Source of the DNA: Mycobacterium sp. 852002-50816_SCH5313054-b
GTDB lineage: Bacteria > Actinomycetota > Actinomycetes > Mycobacteriales > Mycobacteriaceae
Length of the DNA: 64,000 nt
Direction of reading: 5' to 3'
Assembly: GCF_001667185.1 (NCBI RefSeq)
Contig: NZ_LZIC01000126.1
Coordinates: 1-64,000, forward strand
A program made the translations under genes and the position numbers. Below the pieces are notes generated by a model. It did not search any database and had not been told where the DNA came from. It worked only from the letters and a program-made list of their open reading frames with translations. Positions 48,610 through 58,152 of this stretch are shown one piece after another (the first letter of the stretch is position 1; the number at the start of each line of letters is the position of its first letter).

Positions 48610-50043
48610 CTACGAGCCCCCGTCCGTCGGCTGGCTTGGGGTCGGCGTCGCACCCGGCACCGGGGCACCCAGGTCGGCCGGTGGCGCCGGGGCGCCGGAT
48701 GGCGGCGTTGCGGGCAGCGACGACGGCCCCTTCTGCGCATCAGGGCCGAGCCATGTCAAGCCCGCGATCAGCGGTGACACCGGCGGCGGCGGAGCCGCGG
48801 GCGGCGGTGTGTCTCCCGACTGCGGGTTGACCGGCGCCGGCGCCGCGGACGGCGGCGGTCCCGGCAGCGGCCGCCCCCAGGGCGGCGGTGGCCCGAACGG
48901 CGCCGGTTCGCCCACCGGCCCGGGCGCCGAAACTCCGCCGGGCGCCCCGGGCGGCGCACCGTATTTGAATTGCAGGTATTCGGGGTCCGCGGGGCCGGGT
49001 ACGGCTTCGGCGCCGATCCGTTCCCAGTGGGTGCCGCGCAGGATGCCCTTGCGGAGCCCGGCGTTCGTCAAATCGATGATGAAATACCCGTTGAGATAGT
49101 CGCCCCGGATGTACCGGTCGATGATGCCCTGGGTCCACGGGAACGTCGGCGCGTACGCAATGGCGGCGTCGAGATCCGGCCCGATGTCGGCGAGCGCGCC
49201 AAGCGCCGGCGCGAGATTCTTCAGGTTCCTCACCAAGTCGTCGCCCGCGTCGTTGACGAGCCGGGTCGCGGTGTTGCTGAACGTCCCGAGCTTGTTCAGC
49301 GCGGTCGTGATGCGCGGGCGCTCCTTGATGAGCACGTCCAGCGCGGGCGGAATCTTGTACAGCGCCTGGGTGATCACGTCGCGTTGGGCGGCGAACGTGC
49401 CGGACAGGCGATTCAGCGCCCGTATCGACGCGACGAGGTTGTCGCGCTGCTGATCGAGTGTGCCCACGAACCTGTCGAGCCGCTCGAGGAGATCGCGAAC
49501 CGCTCCCTCGTTTCCGGACAGGGCGGCGTTGAAGTTGTGGATGATGTCCCCGAACTGGCCCAGCCCGCCGGCGTTGAGGACCACCGACAGCGACGACAGC
49601 GTCTGTTCGGTCGACGGATAGGTCGTGGACCGGTTCAGCGGGATCGTGGCGCCAGGTTGCAGCCGCCCGGTGCCCTGCTGGCCCAGCGGCGGATTCAGTG
49701 CCAGGTGCATCGATCCCAGCAGGCTGGTCTGGCCGACGCTCGCGACCGCGTTGGCGGGAATCACCGTGCCGGGTCGCACGGAGATTTCGACGTCGGCGTG
49801 CCACCCGCGCACCGTCATCTTGCTGATGCTCCCGACGATGACGTCGTCGATCATCACCGGCGAATTCGGTTCCATCGTCACGACATTGGCGAGCTCCACG
49901 TGGTAGGTGGTGGCACCCGGACCCCGTCCCACCGCACCCGGCAGCGGCAGCGAGTTCAGGCCGTTGAACGCGCATCCGCTCACGGCGAGCACGACGGCGC
50001 AGCCGATGCCGAGCAGGCGCCGTATCGCGATCCGGGCGGTCAT
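48610..50043 (-). CDS. mceE: Mce family lipoprotein MceE (LprK-like)
   Basis: A 477-residue lipoprotein subunit. The signal peptide ends with VSGC (C24), followed by the MCE domain (TTYHVELANVVTMEPNSPVMIDDVIVGSISKMTVRGWHADVEISVRP) and a helical region (FGDIIHNFNAALSGNEGAVRDLLERLDRFVGTLDQQRDNLV). The C-terminal 130 residues are almost entirely Pro/Ala/Gly. Only the E subunit of an Mce complex carries a lipobox, as seen here. It overlaps mceD by four bases. Confidence 0.93.
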   Translation of the reverse strand: MTARIAIRRLLGIGCAVVLAVSGCAFNGLNSLPLPGAVGRGPGATTYHVELANVVTMEPNSPVMIDDVIVGSISKMTVRGWHADVEISVRPGTVIPANAVASVGQTSLLGSMHLALNPPLGQQGTGRLQPGATIPLNRSTTYPSTEQTLSSLSVVLNAGGLGQFGDIIHNFNAALSGNEGAVRDLLERLDRFVGTLDQQRDNLVASIRALNRLSGTFAAQRDVITQALYKIPPALDVLIKERPRITTALNKLGTFSNTATRLVNDAGDDLVRNLKNLAPALGALADIGPDLDAAIAYAPTFPWTQGIIDRYIRGDYLNGYFIIDLTNAGLRKGILRGTHWERIGAEAVPGPADPEYLQFKYGAPPGAPGGVSAPGPVGEPAPFGPPPPWGRPLPGPPPSAAPAPVNPQSGDTPPPAAPPPPVSPLIAGLTWLGPDAQKGPSSLPATPPSGAPAPPADLGAPVPGATPTPSQPTDGGS

Positions 50044-51494
50044 GGTTGCGCTCCTTCACCCGGGAGCAGCATGTCCTGAAGGTTGGCCGGGCCCGGCGCC
50101 GGTGCGGCCGGCGGCGCGGCGGGCGGCGGTGCGGCCGGCGGCGGTTCACCCGGCGGGGGTTCCGGCATCGCCGCGCCCGGTATCCGCCCCAACGGGACCG
50201 AACCCGGCGGTCCAACGGGGTCGCCCGGCAGCCCGGTGTACGCGGACACGGCGGGCGGCAGCAAGGGCGGGCCGGGCCTGGGGCCCTCGCCGCCGGGCTT
50301 CAGCCGGTCCTCGCTGTAGATGACGTTTTGCGGGGCAAACGACGGGGCCAGGATCGGGTTGACCGGAATCGGGAGATAGTTGAAGTTGACGAAGAAGTTC
50401 GGGTTGAACACCTTCAACGCCGGGCTCAGATACAGGCCGCACAGCTTGCCGGTCTCGACGGCGGTGACGTTCTCGATGGCGCCGATGCCTGCGCACCAGG
50501 CGTACGTCGGGTTGGTGAAGTTCTGCAGGCCAACCCCGCCGCGGATGTTCCCGGTGTCCGGGTCGTAGGCGTTGTAGGCGTTGGCCAGCGCGGTCGGCGA
50601 GATGTGCAGCACGTTTTTCAACGCCATCTTTTGGTCGACGAGTATCTGCGTCAGGTCGGCCAACCGCGCGACCTGTTCGGAGGTCGCATCACGACTGCCC
50701 GCGATGAACCGCTGCACCTCGCCGACCGCGCTCGACAGGTCCGTCAGCGCCGCGTCCAAATCGGACTTGTTGTCGTCGAGCACGCTGGTCAGCGTGGCCA
50801 GCCGGTTGTCGAATTGCACGATCTGGACGTTGCTGTCGCGCAGGGCCCCGATGAAAGACTGCAGGTTCTTGATGATGTCCACGATGTTGCCGCTGCCCTC
50901 GGCGAAGACCCGGGCAACCCCGGACAGTTGAGCGAGCGTCTGGCGCAGCTTCTCGCCATTGCCGCCGCCCAGCGCGTCGGCCGCGCTGTCGATGAACCGC
51001 GCGACCGACGGGGTGGATACCTTGCTGTTGGGACCCAATTCCGTTGCCAGACGCATCAATTGGTTCTTGACCTCGTCCCATTCGACGGGCACCGCTGTCC
51101 GCTCGATCGGGATCACCCCGCCGTCGTGCATGGTGGGGCCACTCGTCCGGTAGGCCGGGGTGAGCTGCACGTAGCGTGCCGCCACCAGGTTTTGCGCGAC
51201 GATCACCGCTTTCGCGTCGGACGGGATGGGCACGTTGCGATCGACGTGCATCACCAGCTTCGCCCGGGTCCCCTGCGGCTGAATGGACGCGATGGTGCCG
51301 ACCTTCATGCCGGACACCCGCACGTCGTCGCCGGGATAGATCGCGGTGGCGGTGGGGAAGTAGGCGGTGATCGTCGTCGGGCGAAAGAAGGTGTTACGGA
51401 TGGCGATCGCTGCGCCGACAACCAGAAGCCCCGCGAGCAGGATCGCCAGGCCCACCTTGAGCTTGCTGCGCGGAATCGCCCTGAGCCCCGTCAT
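50040..51494 (-). CDS. mceD: Mce family protein MceD
   Basis: A 484-residue Mce subunit. The membrane helix (LKVGLAILLAGLLVVGAAIAI) is followed by the MCE domain (TTITAYFPTATAIYPGDDVRVSGMKVGTIASIQPQGTRAKLVMHV), an alpha-helical region (LRQTLAQLSGVARVFAEGSGNIVDIIKNLQSFIGAL) and a Pro-rich tail of about 90 residues. ATG 51494 overlaps the mceC stop (ATGA). Confidence 0.92.
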   Translation of the reverse strand: MTGLRAIPRSKLKVGLAILLAGLLVVGAAIAIRNTFFRPTTITAYFPTATAIYPGDDVRVSGMKVGTIASIQPQGTRAKLVMHVDRNVPIPSDAKAVIVAQNLVAARYVQLTPAYRTSGPTMHDGGVIPIERTAVPVEWDEVKNQLMRLATELGPNSKVSTPSVARFIDSAADALGGGNGEKLRQTLAQLSGVARVFAEGSGNIVDIIKNLQSFIGALRDSNVQIVQFDNRLATLTSVLDDNKSDLDAALTDLSSAVGEVQRFIAGSRDATSEQVARLADLTQILVDQKMALKNVLHISPTALANAYNAYDPDTGNIRGGVGLQNFTNPTYAWCAGIGAIENVTAVETGKLCGLYLSPALKVFNPNFFVNFNYLPIPVNPILAPSFAPQNVIYSEDRLKPGGEGPRPGPPLLPPAVSAYTGLPGDPVGPPGSVPLGRIPGAAMPEPPPGEPPPAAPPPAAPPAAPAPGPANLQDMLLPGEGAQP

Positions 51495-52573
51495 GGCCGC
51501 CCTCCCGGGTCTTGGTTGAACGGGAAGGGGAAGAACGCCCGCGGCCCAGCGGTGTCCGGTGGTTGACCCGGGGCGCCGTAGGCGCGGAACCCGAAGGCGT
51601 AGTCGAACAACCACTGGAAGAATTCCAGCTGGAAGAGGTTGGGGATGAACGGGTTGTAGTAGTAGCCGCTCGAAACCGTCTCCCCCTGCGTCAGCTCGTA
51701 CTTCGCCAGGCCCGGAAGGGCTTTGGAGAGATTGTCGCGGTTCTTTTCCAGGACCGCCGTCACGGAGTTCAGCTTCTCCAGCGACGGCGCCAGCTTTGCC
51801 TCGTTGTCGTGCACCACGCCGGACAGCTGCCTGGCCACCGCGGACGTGCTGGCCAGCAGCCGCACGATCGCCTGCCGCCGCGCCACCAGCATCGACAACA
51901 AATCGTTGGCGTTGAGGATCAGCGTGTTGAGCTGCTGGCTGCGTTGCCCGAGGACGCCGGTGACGTCGGCGGCGCCCTTGAGCAGCTGTCCGAGCGTCTG
52001 GTTGCGGGCGTTGAGACTCTGGGAAAGCCGGCTGATCCCGTCGAACGCGGGACCCAGTTGCGGCGCAACCTGATTCAGGGTCGTCGACAGCGTGTCGAGG
52101 GACTGGTTGAGTGATTCGGTGTTGGTCCCCTGCAGGTCGGTCGTCAGATCGCTGACGGCCTCGGACAGCGAGTACGGCGACGAGGTGCGCGACACCGGGA
52201 TGACGGCCATCGGATGCAGATTGCCGGTGCCCGCCGAGTCGATAGTGAGCACCCGTTGGCCCAACAGCGAACCGGTCTTGATGTGTGCGGTACTGGCCGA
52301 ACCGAGCAGAACATTGCCCTTGGCGGTGAACGTGACGAGCACGTCGCCGTGCTGCAGCGACATTCCCGTCACGCTGCCGACCTTGATTCCCGATATCGTC
52401 ACGTCGTTGCCCAGCGCGAGGCCGCCGGCATCGGCGAACAGCGCCTGGTAGCGGACCGTGGTGGCCCGCTGCACCAGCTGATCGGGGTTCAGCCCGACGG
52501 CGATGAGCAGCGCGATCAGGACGGCGCCGATGAATCCGGCCTTGATGAGGCCCGCTCCGCGGTACTTATTCAT
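51491..52573 (-). CDS. mceC: Mce family protein MceC
   Basis: A 360-residue subunit starting MNKYRGAGLIKAGFIGAVLIALLIAVGL. The MCE domain is VRYQALFADAGGLALGNDVTISGIKVGSVTGMSLQHGDVLVTFTAKG. A helical segment follows (SLNQSLDTLSTTLNQVAPQLGPAFDGISRLSQSLNARNQTLGQLLKGAADV). Unlike MceD-F it lacks a long Pro-rich tail. Its ATG lies inside the end of mceB (eight-base overlap), indicating translational coupling. Confidence 0.92.
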   Translation of the reverse strand: MNKYRGAGLIKAGFIGAVLIALLIAVGLNPDQLVQRATTVRYQALFADAGGLALGNDVTISGIKVGSVTGMSLQHGDVLVTFTAKGNVLLGSASTAHIKTGSLLGQRVLTIDSAGTGNLHPMAVIPVSRTSSPYSLSEAVSDLTTDLQGTNTESLNQSLDTLSTTLNQVAPQLGPAFDGISRLSQSLNARNQTLGQLLKGAADVTGVLGQRSQQLNTLILNANDLLSMLVARRQAIVRLLASTSAVARQLSGVVHDNEAKLAPSLEKLNSVTAVLEKNRDNLSKALPGLAKYELTQGETVSSGYYYNPFIPNLFQLEFFQWLFDYAFGFRAYGAPGQPPDTAGPRAFFPFPFNQDPGGRP

Positions 52574-53606
52574 CGGGATCCTTCGGTTCCGCGCAACGCC
52601 CGGTGGTCTGGTGCTTGATGCCCACTTCCACGGTGCGGTACTGCAGATCGGACACCCTAAGCGCCAGTCCGCACAGGTAGTAGGGGAACCAGGCGCCGTA
52701 CGAACCCAGCCTGAGCAGTTTGCGGTAGTTGTGCGGCAACTTCTGCAGCGAGGTGTCGAGGAGGTTCTTGTCCTTGTCCAGCAGCGGCGCCAGCCGACTC
52801 GTTTGGTCCACCGTCGCGGCCAGCGGCGGGCGGGCGCGAGTGAGCAGATCCGCGATCGAGGCGGTCCCGTTGTCCAGGGCGGTGATCGCCGTCCCGATGG
52901 TGTCACGGTCCTGGTCGAATCCACTGACCAGTTTCTCCAGGCGGTCGATGGCCCCGGAGAATTTGGTGCCGTCCTTGTCGACGGTGGCCACCACGGTATT
53001 GAGGTTGTCGATCAGCTCCTGCACCGTTTGGTTGTTGTCGGCCAACGTGTTGGAAAACGACGACGACTTCGACAACAGCGACTGCAGGGTGCCGCCCTCG
53101 CCCTGGAAGACCTGAATGAGCGCTGCGCTGAGCGCGTTGACGTCTTGCGGATTAAGGCCCTGGGTAACGGGTTTCAGTCCACCCAGCAGCAGATCGATGT
53201 CGAGGGCCGGCGCGGTGCGATCGATCGGGATCTGCGTCCCGGCCGGCAGCACCTTGGTGGATCCGGGGCCGTCGACGAGCTCGAGGTAGCGATCACCGAC
53301 CAGGTTGAGGTAGCGAACCTGGGCGCGGGTGCCGGTGGTGAGCACCACGCTGCGATCCGCGTCGAACGTCACCACTACCTTCTTGTCGGCGCGCAGGCTG
53401 ACGCTGTTGACCGTGCCCACCCGAATCCCGGCCACCCGCACCGTCTGTCCGGGCTTGAGCCGCGACACGTCGGTGAAGAGAGCCGAGTAGCCGTTCGTCG
53501 AACCGGTGGTGTACTGCCCGAAGATGAAGAACAAGAACACGGTCAGCAGAACCATCACGGTGGCGAACGCCCCGAACTTGAGAATCGTCCCGCGCGAGCC
53601 CGTCAT
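52566..53606 (-). CDS. mceB: Mce family protein MceB
   Basis: A 346-residue subunit with an N-terminal membrane helix (ILKFGAFATVMVLLTVFLFFIFGQY), the MCE domain (GYSALFTDVSRLKPGQTVRVAGIRVGTVNSVSLRADKKVVVTFDAD) and a helical needle region (LLSKSSSFSNTLADNNQTVQELIDNLNTVVATVDKDG). Its start overlaps mceA by four bases and its end overlaps mceC by eight. Confidence 0.92.
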   Translation of the reverse strand: MTGSRGTILKFGAFATVMVLLTVFLFFIFGQYTTGSTNGYSALFTDVSRLKPGQTVRVAGIRVGTVNSVSLRADKKVVVTFDADRSVVLTTGTRAQVRYLNLVGDRYLELVDGPGSTKVLPAGTQIPIDRTAPALDIDLLLGGLKPVTQGLNPQDVNALSAALIQVFQGEGGTLQSLLSKSSSFSNTLADNNQTVQELIDNLNTVVATVDKDGTKFSGAIDRLEKLVSGFDQDRDTIGTAITALDNGTASIADLLTRARPPLAATVDQTSRLAPLLDKDKNLLDTSLQKLPHNYRKLLRLGSYGAWFPYYLCGLALRVSDLQYRTVEVGIKHQTTGRCAEPKDPDE

Positions 53607-54880
53607 CCGGGCATTCCAATTTGCATGGTGTTGCGAGGGGGCCCGTCGATCGGCCCGTACAGCAGCTGCTTGAGCGCATCGGAGTTCCACAACAGTTGCT
53701 GGTTGCCGTACTGCGTGGGATTGGAGCCGTTGTCGGTCACCAGGAACGGCGGCGCAACGTCGAAGGGCACCACCGGAAGATTCAGGCACTGCGGCCCGCC
53801 GGTCGCCGCAACCTTGGGCAGGTTGGACGGGTAGCGGTAACGCTCGGCGCCGAGGCCGAGCACGACGGTTACCTTGACCATCGGCTCGGGCAGGTCCGGC
53901 GCGTGCAGGTTCCCCAATGAACCGGCGATGCCGCAGTACAGCGCCTGGTGGTACTGGTTCAGCAGATCGGTGGTCGGCGCCAGCAGGTGCAGGACATCGG
54001 TCAGCGCCTGCCGGTTGCCGCCCACCACGTCATTGCCCATGTCCGCCAAGCCGATCGAGCTGATCAGGAACGCATCCAGGTTCTGTTGCTCGTCGACGAT
54101 CGACTTGCTGATCCGGACGGCGTTGTCGGCCGTGGCGAGCAGGTGCGGCGCCGCGTCGGCGTAGGCGTCGCTCACCGCGGGCAGGGCCTCGAGGTCATGA
54201 CTCAGCGCCGGAAGGCTGGGCTCCTGGGTGGCCAAAAAGGAATCCAGATCGCGCAGCATCTGGCCGATCTTGTGGCCGCGGCCGTTGACCGCCGACGCTA
54301 TCGCGCCGAGGGTCTCGTTGAGCTTGGCCGGATCGATCGTCGACAACAGCGACGTGAGTTGCTGAAATACGGTGTTGATTTCGACGGTGACGTGTTTGCC
54401 CTCGAGGACCTGGCCCGCGCGCAGCGGCTGCGCCGACGGCTCGGCCGGCGGTACCAGCTCAACGAACTTGGCGCCGAACACCGTCGTCGACGCGATATCG
54501 ACGAGCACATTGGCCGGAATCAGATGCATCTGCGACGGTTGCATCGCAAGGTGCAGGACGGCTTCGCCGTTCGGACGCACATCGATCGAGGCGACCTTGC
54601 CCACCTCGACACCGCGCATCTTCACCTTCGCGTCCGGGTTCATCACCAGGCCGGCGCGCGGCGAGACGACGGTGACGGGCACGCTCGTTGTGAAGGAGCC
54701 CTGGAAGAGGCCGACCGCGAGGAAGAAGACAAGGCCGATCAGGACGATGGTCACCAGCCCCGCCAGGGGCCGCGCGTAGGACTGCACGCCGAAATGGCGC
54801 CCGGGTGACGCGGCGACAGGTCGCGCGGCACTGGTGGTTTCGGAACGATGGATGGGGCCCGGCCCGAGGTTACGCGTCAC
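53603..54880 (-). CDS. mceA: Mce family protein MceA
   Basis: A 425-residue first Mce subunit. A polar N-terminus of about 38 residues, then a membrane helix (LAGLVTIVLIGLVFFLAVGLFQG), the MCE domain (VPVTVVSPRAGLVMNPDAKVKMRGVEVGKVASIDVRPNGEAVLHLAM), a helical region, and a C-terminal domain with LPEPMVKVTVVLGLG. The GTG at 54880 begins 19 bases after yrbEB. The operon number (mce1-mce8) cannot be decided from memory. Confidence 0.92.
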   Translation of the reverse strand: MTRNLGPGPIHRSETTSAARPVAASPGRHFGVQSYARPLAGLVTIVLIGLVFFLAVGLFQGSFTTSVPVTVVSPRAGLVMNPDAKVKMRGVEVGKVASIDVRPNGEAVLHLAMQPSQMHLIPANVLVDIASTTVFGAKFVELVPPAEPSAQPLRAGQVLEGKHVTVEINTVFQQLTSLLSTIDPAKLNETLGAIASAVNGRGHKIGQMLRDLDSFLATQEPSLPALSHDLEALPAVSDAYADAAPHLLATADNAVRISKSIVDEQQNLDAFLISSIGLADMGNDVVGGNRQALTDVLHLLAPTTDLLNQYHQALYCGIAGSLGNLHAPDLPEPMVKVTVVLGLGAERYRYPSNLPKVAATGGPQCLNLPVVPFDVAPPFLVTDNGSNPTQYGNQQLLWNSDALKQLLYGPIDGPPRNTMQIGMPG

Positions 54881-54899
54881 TGTCCATTCACCACCCTCC

Positions 54900-55748
54900 C
54901 TAGCCCGACAGGTTGAAGTTGCCGTTGGTGCCGTAGATGGACAGCGAGACGAGCAGCGTCACCGACACGACCACGATCAACGAGGTTCGCACCGCGTTGC
55001 CGGTCGCCACGCCAACGCCGGCCGGTCCGCCCGAAGCAAAGTAGCCGAAATACGTGTGGATCAACAAGATCGTGATCGCCATCAGAACCGCTTGCAAAAA
55101 CGACCACAACAAGTCGATCGGGTTGAGGAACGTCGAGAAGTAGTGCTGATACAGCCCACCCGATTGGCCGAACAAAACCACGGTCGTGAACTGGCTGGCG
55201 AAGAACGACAGGATGACGGCGATGGAATACAGCGGCGTGATCGCGATCATCCCGGCGGCGATCCTGGTGCTGACCAGATACGAAACCGGGCGGATGGCCA
55301 TCGATTCCAGCGCGTCGATCTCTTCGTTGATCCGCATGGCGCCCAGCTGCGCGGTCACGCCGGCGCCGAAGGTCGCAGCCAAACCGATTCCCGCGACGAT
55401 CGGCGCCGCGATGCGAACGTTGATGAAGGCCGCCAAGAACCCGGTCAGCGCCTCGATGCCGATGTTGCCCAGCGAGCTGTAGCCCTGCACCGCCAGCGTG
55501 CCGCCCGCGGCCAGCGTCAAGAAACCGACGATGACCAGCGTGCCGCCGATCATGGCCAAAGTTCCCGCGCCCATGCTGATTTCGGCGATGAGGCGGATGA
55601 CTTCCCGCCGGTAATGACGGACCGCGAAAGGAACCCCGGCCAGCGCCTGCCCGTAGAACAGAGTGTGATCGCCGATTCGGCTCAGGGTGGCGACCGGCTT
55701 GTCGAGTTGTCGCGTCAGGCGCGGATAGGTGGCGCGTAGCGTGATCAC
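54900..55748 (-). CDS. yrbEB: Mce permease YrbEB
   Basis: A 282-residue MlaE/YrbE-family integral membrane permease. The signature cytoplasmic coupling motif is INEEIDALESMAIRP, equivalent to the EExDA motif contacting the MceG ATPase. Hydrophobic segments LAMIGGTLVIVGFLTLAAGG, AAPIVAGIGLAATFGAGV and VSVTLLVSLSIYG are visible. GTG start. Forms the ABC permease with YrbEA; no mceG ATPase is in the window, as is normal because it is encoded elsewhere. Confidence 0.93.
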   Translation of the reverse strand: MITLRATYPRLTRQLDKPVATLSRIGDHTLFYGQALAGVPFAVRHYRREVIRLIAEISMGAGTLAMIGGTLVIVGFLTLAAGGTLAVQGYSSLGNIGIEALTGFLAAFINVRIAAPIVAGIGLAATFGAGVTAQLGAMRINEEIDALESMAIRPVSYLVSTRIAAGMIAITPLYSIAVILSFFASQFTTVVLFGQSGGLYQHYFSTFLNPIDLLWSFLQAVLMAITILLIHTYFGYFASGGPAGVGVATGNAVRTSLIVVVSVTLLVSLSIYGTNGNFNLSG

Positions 55749-55767
55749 GGTTTGTCCCTACACCTCC

Positions 55768-56583
55768 TCAGTGGCCCTTGGTCGACATTCGGATGCCGAT
55801 GGCGGTGACAACCACATTCACGACGAACAGCGACATGAACGCGTACACCACCGTCTCGTTGACGGCGTTGCCGACGGCCTTGGCGCCGCCGGAAACCGTC
55901 AACCCCCGGTAGCACGCGACCAATCCGGCGATCAGGCCGAAAAGCGCTGCCTTGACGCACGAAATGACCACCTCGGGCACGCCGGTAAGCAGCGTGATCC
56001 CCGCGGCGAACGCCCCCGGATTGACATCTTGGACGAACACCGAGAAGACGTAGCCGCCCACGATGCCGATGATGACCACCAGGCTGTTGAGCAGCAGGGC
56101 CACCAGGCCCGCGGCCAGCATGCGGGGCGTCACCAGTCGCTGCACCGGGTTGATGCCCAGCACCTCCATCGCGTCGATCTCCTCGCGGATCGTCCGCGAA
56201 CCCAGGTCCGCACACATCGCCGTGGAGCCCGCGCCGGCCACGATCAGCACAGTCACGATCGGGCCGACCTGGGTCACCGCCCCAAAAGCAGCACCGGCCC
56301 CGGACAAATCCGCGGCACCCAGTTCGCGCAACAGGATGTTGAGCGTGAAGCTGACCAGGACCGTGAACGGGATGGCCACCAGCAACGTCGGCGCGAGCGC
56401 GACCCGTGAGATGAACCATGACTGCTCCAAGAACTCCCGCCACTGAAAGGGGCGGCGAAAACAGAACTTGATCGCGTCCGCCGACATGGCGAACAAGCCG
56501 CCGACCGCCTCCATGGGCTTGGAGCCCCGGCCGAGTGAGATGCCGCCGGTCCAGCGCTCCGGGCCGGCTCGCTTAGTCGCCAT
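55768..56583 (-). CDS. yrbEA: Mce permease YrbEA
   Basis: A 271-residue MlaE/YrbE-family permease heading the mce operon. The signature motif is IREEIDAMEVLGINPVQRLVTPR. Transmembrane stretches include LAPTLLVAIPFTVLVSF, GPIVTVLIVAGAGSTA, LVALLLNSLVVIIGIVGGY and FMSLFVVNVVVTAIGIRM. ATG 56583 begins the family sequence; the frame is open further upstream but the extension is Arg-rich and overlaps the promoter region. yrbEB starts 19 bases after its stop. Confidence 0.93.
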   Translation of the reverse strand: MATKRAGPERWTGGISLGRGSKPMEAVGGLFAMSADAIKFCFRRPFQWREFLEQSWFISRVALAPTLLVAIPFTVLVSFTLNILLRELGAADLSGAGAAFGAVTQVGPIVTVLIVAGAGSTAMCADLGSRTIREEIDAMEVLGINPVQRLVTPRMLAAGLVALLLNSLVVIIGIVGGYVFSVFVQDVNPGAFAAGITLLTGVPEVVISCVKAALFGLIAGLVACYRGLTVSGGAKAVGNAVNETVVYAFMSLFVVNVVVTAIGIRMSTKGH

Positions 56584-56946
56584 CGAACCGACGCCCTTCC
56601 AACTTTTCGAGACGGGCCGTCTTGTTCCTCGTCGTCGACTGCTGTAAATTCGGCTGAAGCGGCAGCCATGAACACCTGCCGCCGGCGGCGAAATGCGTAG
56701 CGGGCAGCCACCTTCCGGCGTCCGCCTCCGGTGTGGCAACCGCTACCATCCTCACGCCAGACCTCCGTTCTGTCGCGTGAGTTGGCGCTCCAAAACGAGC
56801 GGCCCCACGTCTTGAAGCGTCCGGCGATTATGACTCATGCCGCGTCCTGGTGGAATGGAAAATTTAAAACCGTTATCGGGCGGCCCGCCGGGGTGAAAAG
56901 CGCCGTTCGGCTCAAACATTTGATAAAGCTCCGGTCCCTGTCGCAC
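56584..56946. other. Intergenic region (363 bases) before the mce operon
   Basis: No convincing gene. On the minus strand a CATAAT hexamer (plus 56827-56832), 17 bases downstream of TTCCAC (56850-56855), gives a weak promoter candidate for yrbEA-mceF. An AT-rich patch near 56862-56876 is unusual for this GC content. Read-through from the CoA-transferase operon upstream is also possible because it points the same way. A 64-codon open frame directly abutting the CoA-transferase stop is listed among rejected items. Confidence 0.4.
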
Positions 56947-58152
56947 TTACGTCACGGCCCCGGCCGTCTTGAGTTCGATGATGCGGTCCCAATCGAGTCC
57001 GATCTCCAACAGGATCTCGTCGGTCTGCTCGGCGAATCCGGGCGCCGGCCCGGTGTGCGGCGCCGTGACATCGAACTGGACCGGGTTGGCGACCAGGTCG
57101 AGTTCGCCTGCGTGAACCAGGTACTCGTTCGCCCGGATCTGCGCGTCGTCGACCGCCTGCAAGGTGTCCTGCACGGGGGCCCAAGGCCCGGCAAGCGTGG
57201 CAAAGCGCTCGCTCCACTCGGCAAGAGTGCGGGTTGCGATCACCTTGGTCAAGATCTCGACGGCATCCGGGGTGTTGGCGGCGATCGTCTCGACGGTGGC
57301 GAAGCGCGGATCGTCGGCCAGCTCGGGCACGTCGACGTGCCGGCACACGTCCGCCCAGAACTTGGTCGGCTGCATCATCACGAAGGAGATGTAACGGCCG
57401 TCGGAGGTGGTGTAGAGCCCCACCAGCGGATTGTTCGGCGCGCCATGCACACCCGGCGGCGGTGCCTCCATCCGCTGGCCCAGATGCTTTGTCAGCGCGA
57501 CCGTATGCCCCATCGACCACAGGCCGCTACCGAGCAGCGACACATCGACGACCGACGGTTCGCCCGTGCGTTCGCGCTTGAGCAACGCCGCGGCGATGCC
57601 GCCGGCGAGGTTCGTGCCGGAGATGGTGTCGCCGTAGGCCGGTCCGGGCGGCGCGATCATGCCGGGCATCCCGGCGGGAGTGATGGTGGCCGCGGTTCCG
57701 GCCCGGCACCAGAATGCGGTCATGTCGTAGCCGCCCTTGGTCGCCTCCTCGCCGCGCGGGCCGAGCGCGCTGCCGCGCGCGTAGATGATCGTCGGGTTGA
57801 CCGCGCGAATGTCATCGACGTCGATGCCGAACTTCTGCCGGGCGCCGGGCAGAAAACTGGTCAGGAAGACATCGGACCGGCGGGCCAGCTCGTAGAGCAC
57901 CTCCTTGCCCTCGGGCACCGACATGTCCAGCCCGATGCTGCGCTTGCCCCGATTGGCGTGTTCGATGTTGGGATTCGGGTCGCCTTCGACGCGCAACATG
58001 CCGGTCTGCCGCAGTCCGCGCTGCGGGTCGCCGGTCACGGCGTGCTCGACCTTGACCACGTCGGCGCCCCATTCGGCCAGCACCGCACCCGCCGACGGGA
58101 CGAACCCGTACATGGCGACTTCCAGGACGCGGATGCCTTCCAGCGGCCTCAT
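56947..58152 (-). CDS. CoA-transferase family III (CaiB/BaiF)
   Basis: A 401-residue family III CoA-transferase/racemase: MRPLEGIRVLEVAMYGFVPSAGAVLAEWGADVVKVEH, ANRGKRSIGLDMSVPEGKEVLYELARRSDVFLTSFLPG, GGYDMTAFWCRAGTAATIT and NPLVGLYTTSDGRYISFVMMQPTKFWADVC. The aspartate after GY in the GGYD block matches the catalytic Asp of the family. It transfers CoA to a carboxylate. Its ATG overlaps the stop of the aldehyde dehydrogenase gene by four bases, so an acid made by the dehydrogenase could be its substrate (inference). Confidence 0.9.
   Translation of the reverse strand: MRPLEGIRVLEVAMYGFVPSAGAVLAEWGADVVKVEHAVTGDPQRGLRQTGMLRVEGDPNPNIEHANRGKRSIGLDMSVPEGKEVLYELARRSDVFLTSFLPGARQKFGIDVDDIRAVNPTIIYARGSALGPRGEEATKGGYDMTAFWCRAGTAATITPAGMPGMIAPPGPAYGDTISGTNLAGGIAAALLKRERTGEPSVVDVSLLGSGLWSMGHTVALTKHLGQRMEAPPPGVHGAPNNPLVGLYTTSDGRYISFVMMQPTKFWADVCRHVDVPELADDPRFATVETIAANTPDAVEILTKVIATRTLAEWSERFATLAGPWAPVQDTLQAVDDAQIRANEYLVHAGELDLVANPVQFDVTAPHTGPAPGFAEQTDEILLEIGLDWDRIIELKTAGAVT

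Noticed and set aside
48970..51566. Long plus-strand frames opposite mceE and mceD
   Set aside because: Mce proteins on the minus strand have clear MCE domains, a lipobox and overlapping start/stop codons; the other frames are shadows.
56752..56946. A 64-codon minus-strand frame starting directly after the CoA-transferase stop
   Set aside because: It abuts the stop suggestively, but has no Shine-Dalgarno sequence, no recognisable motif and lies in the likely mce promoter region; left as non-coding.
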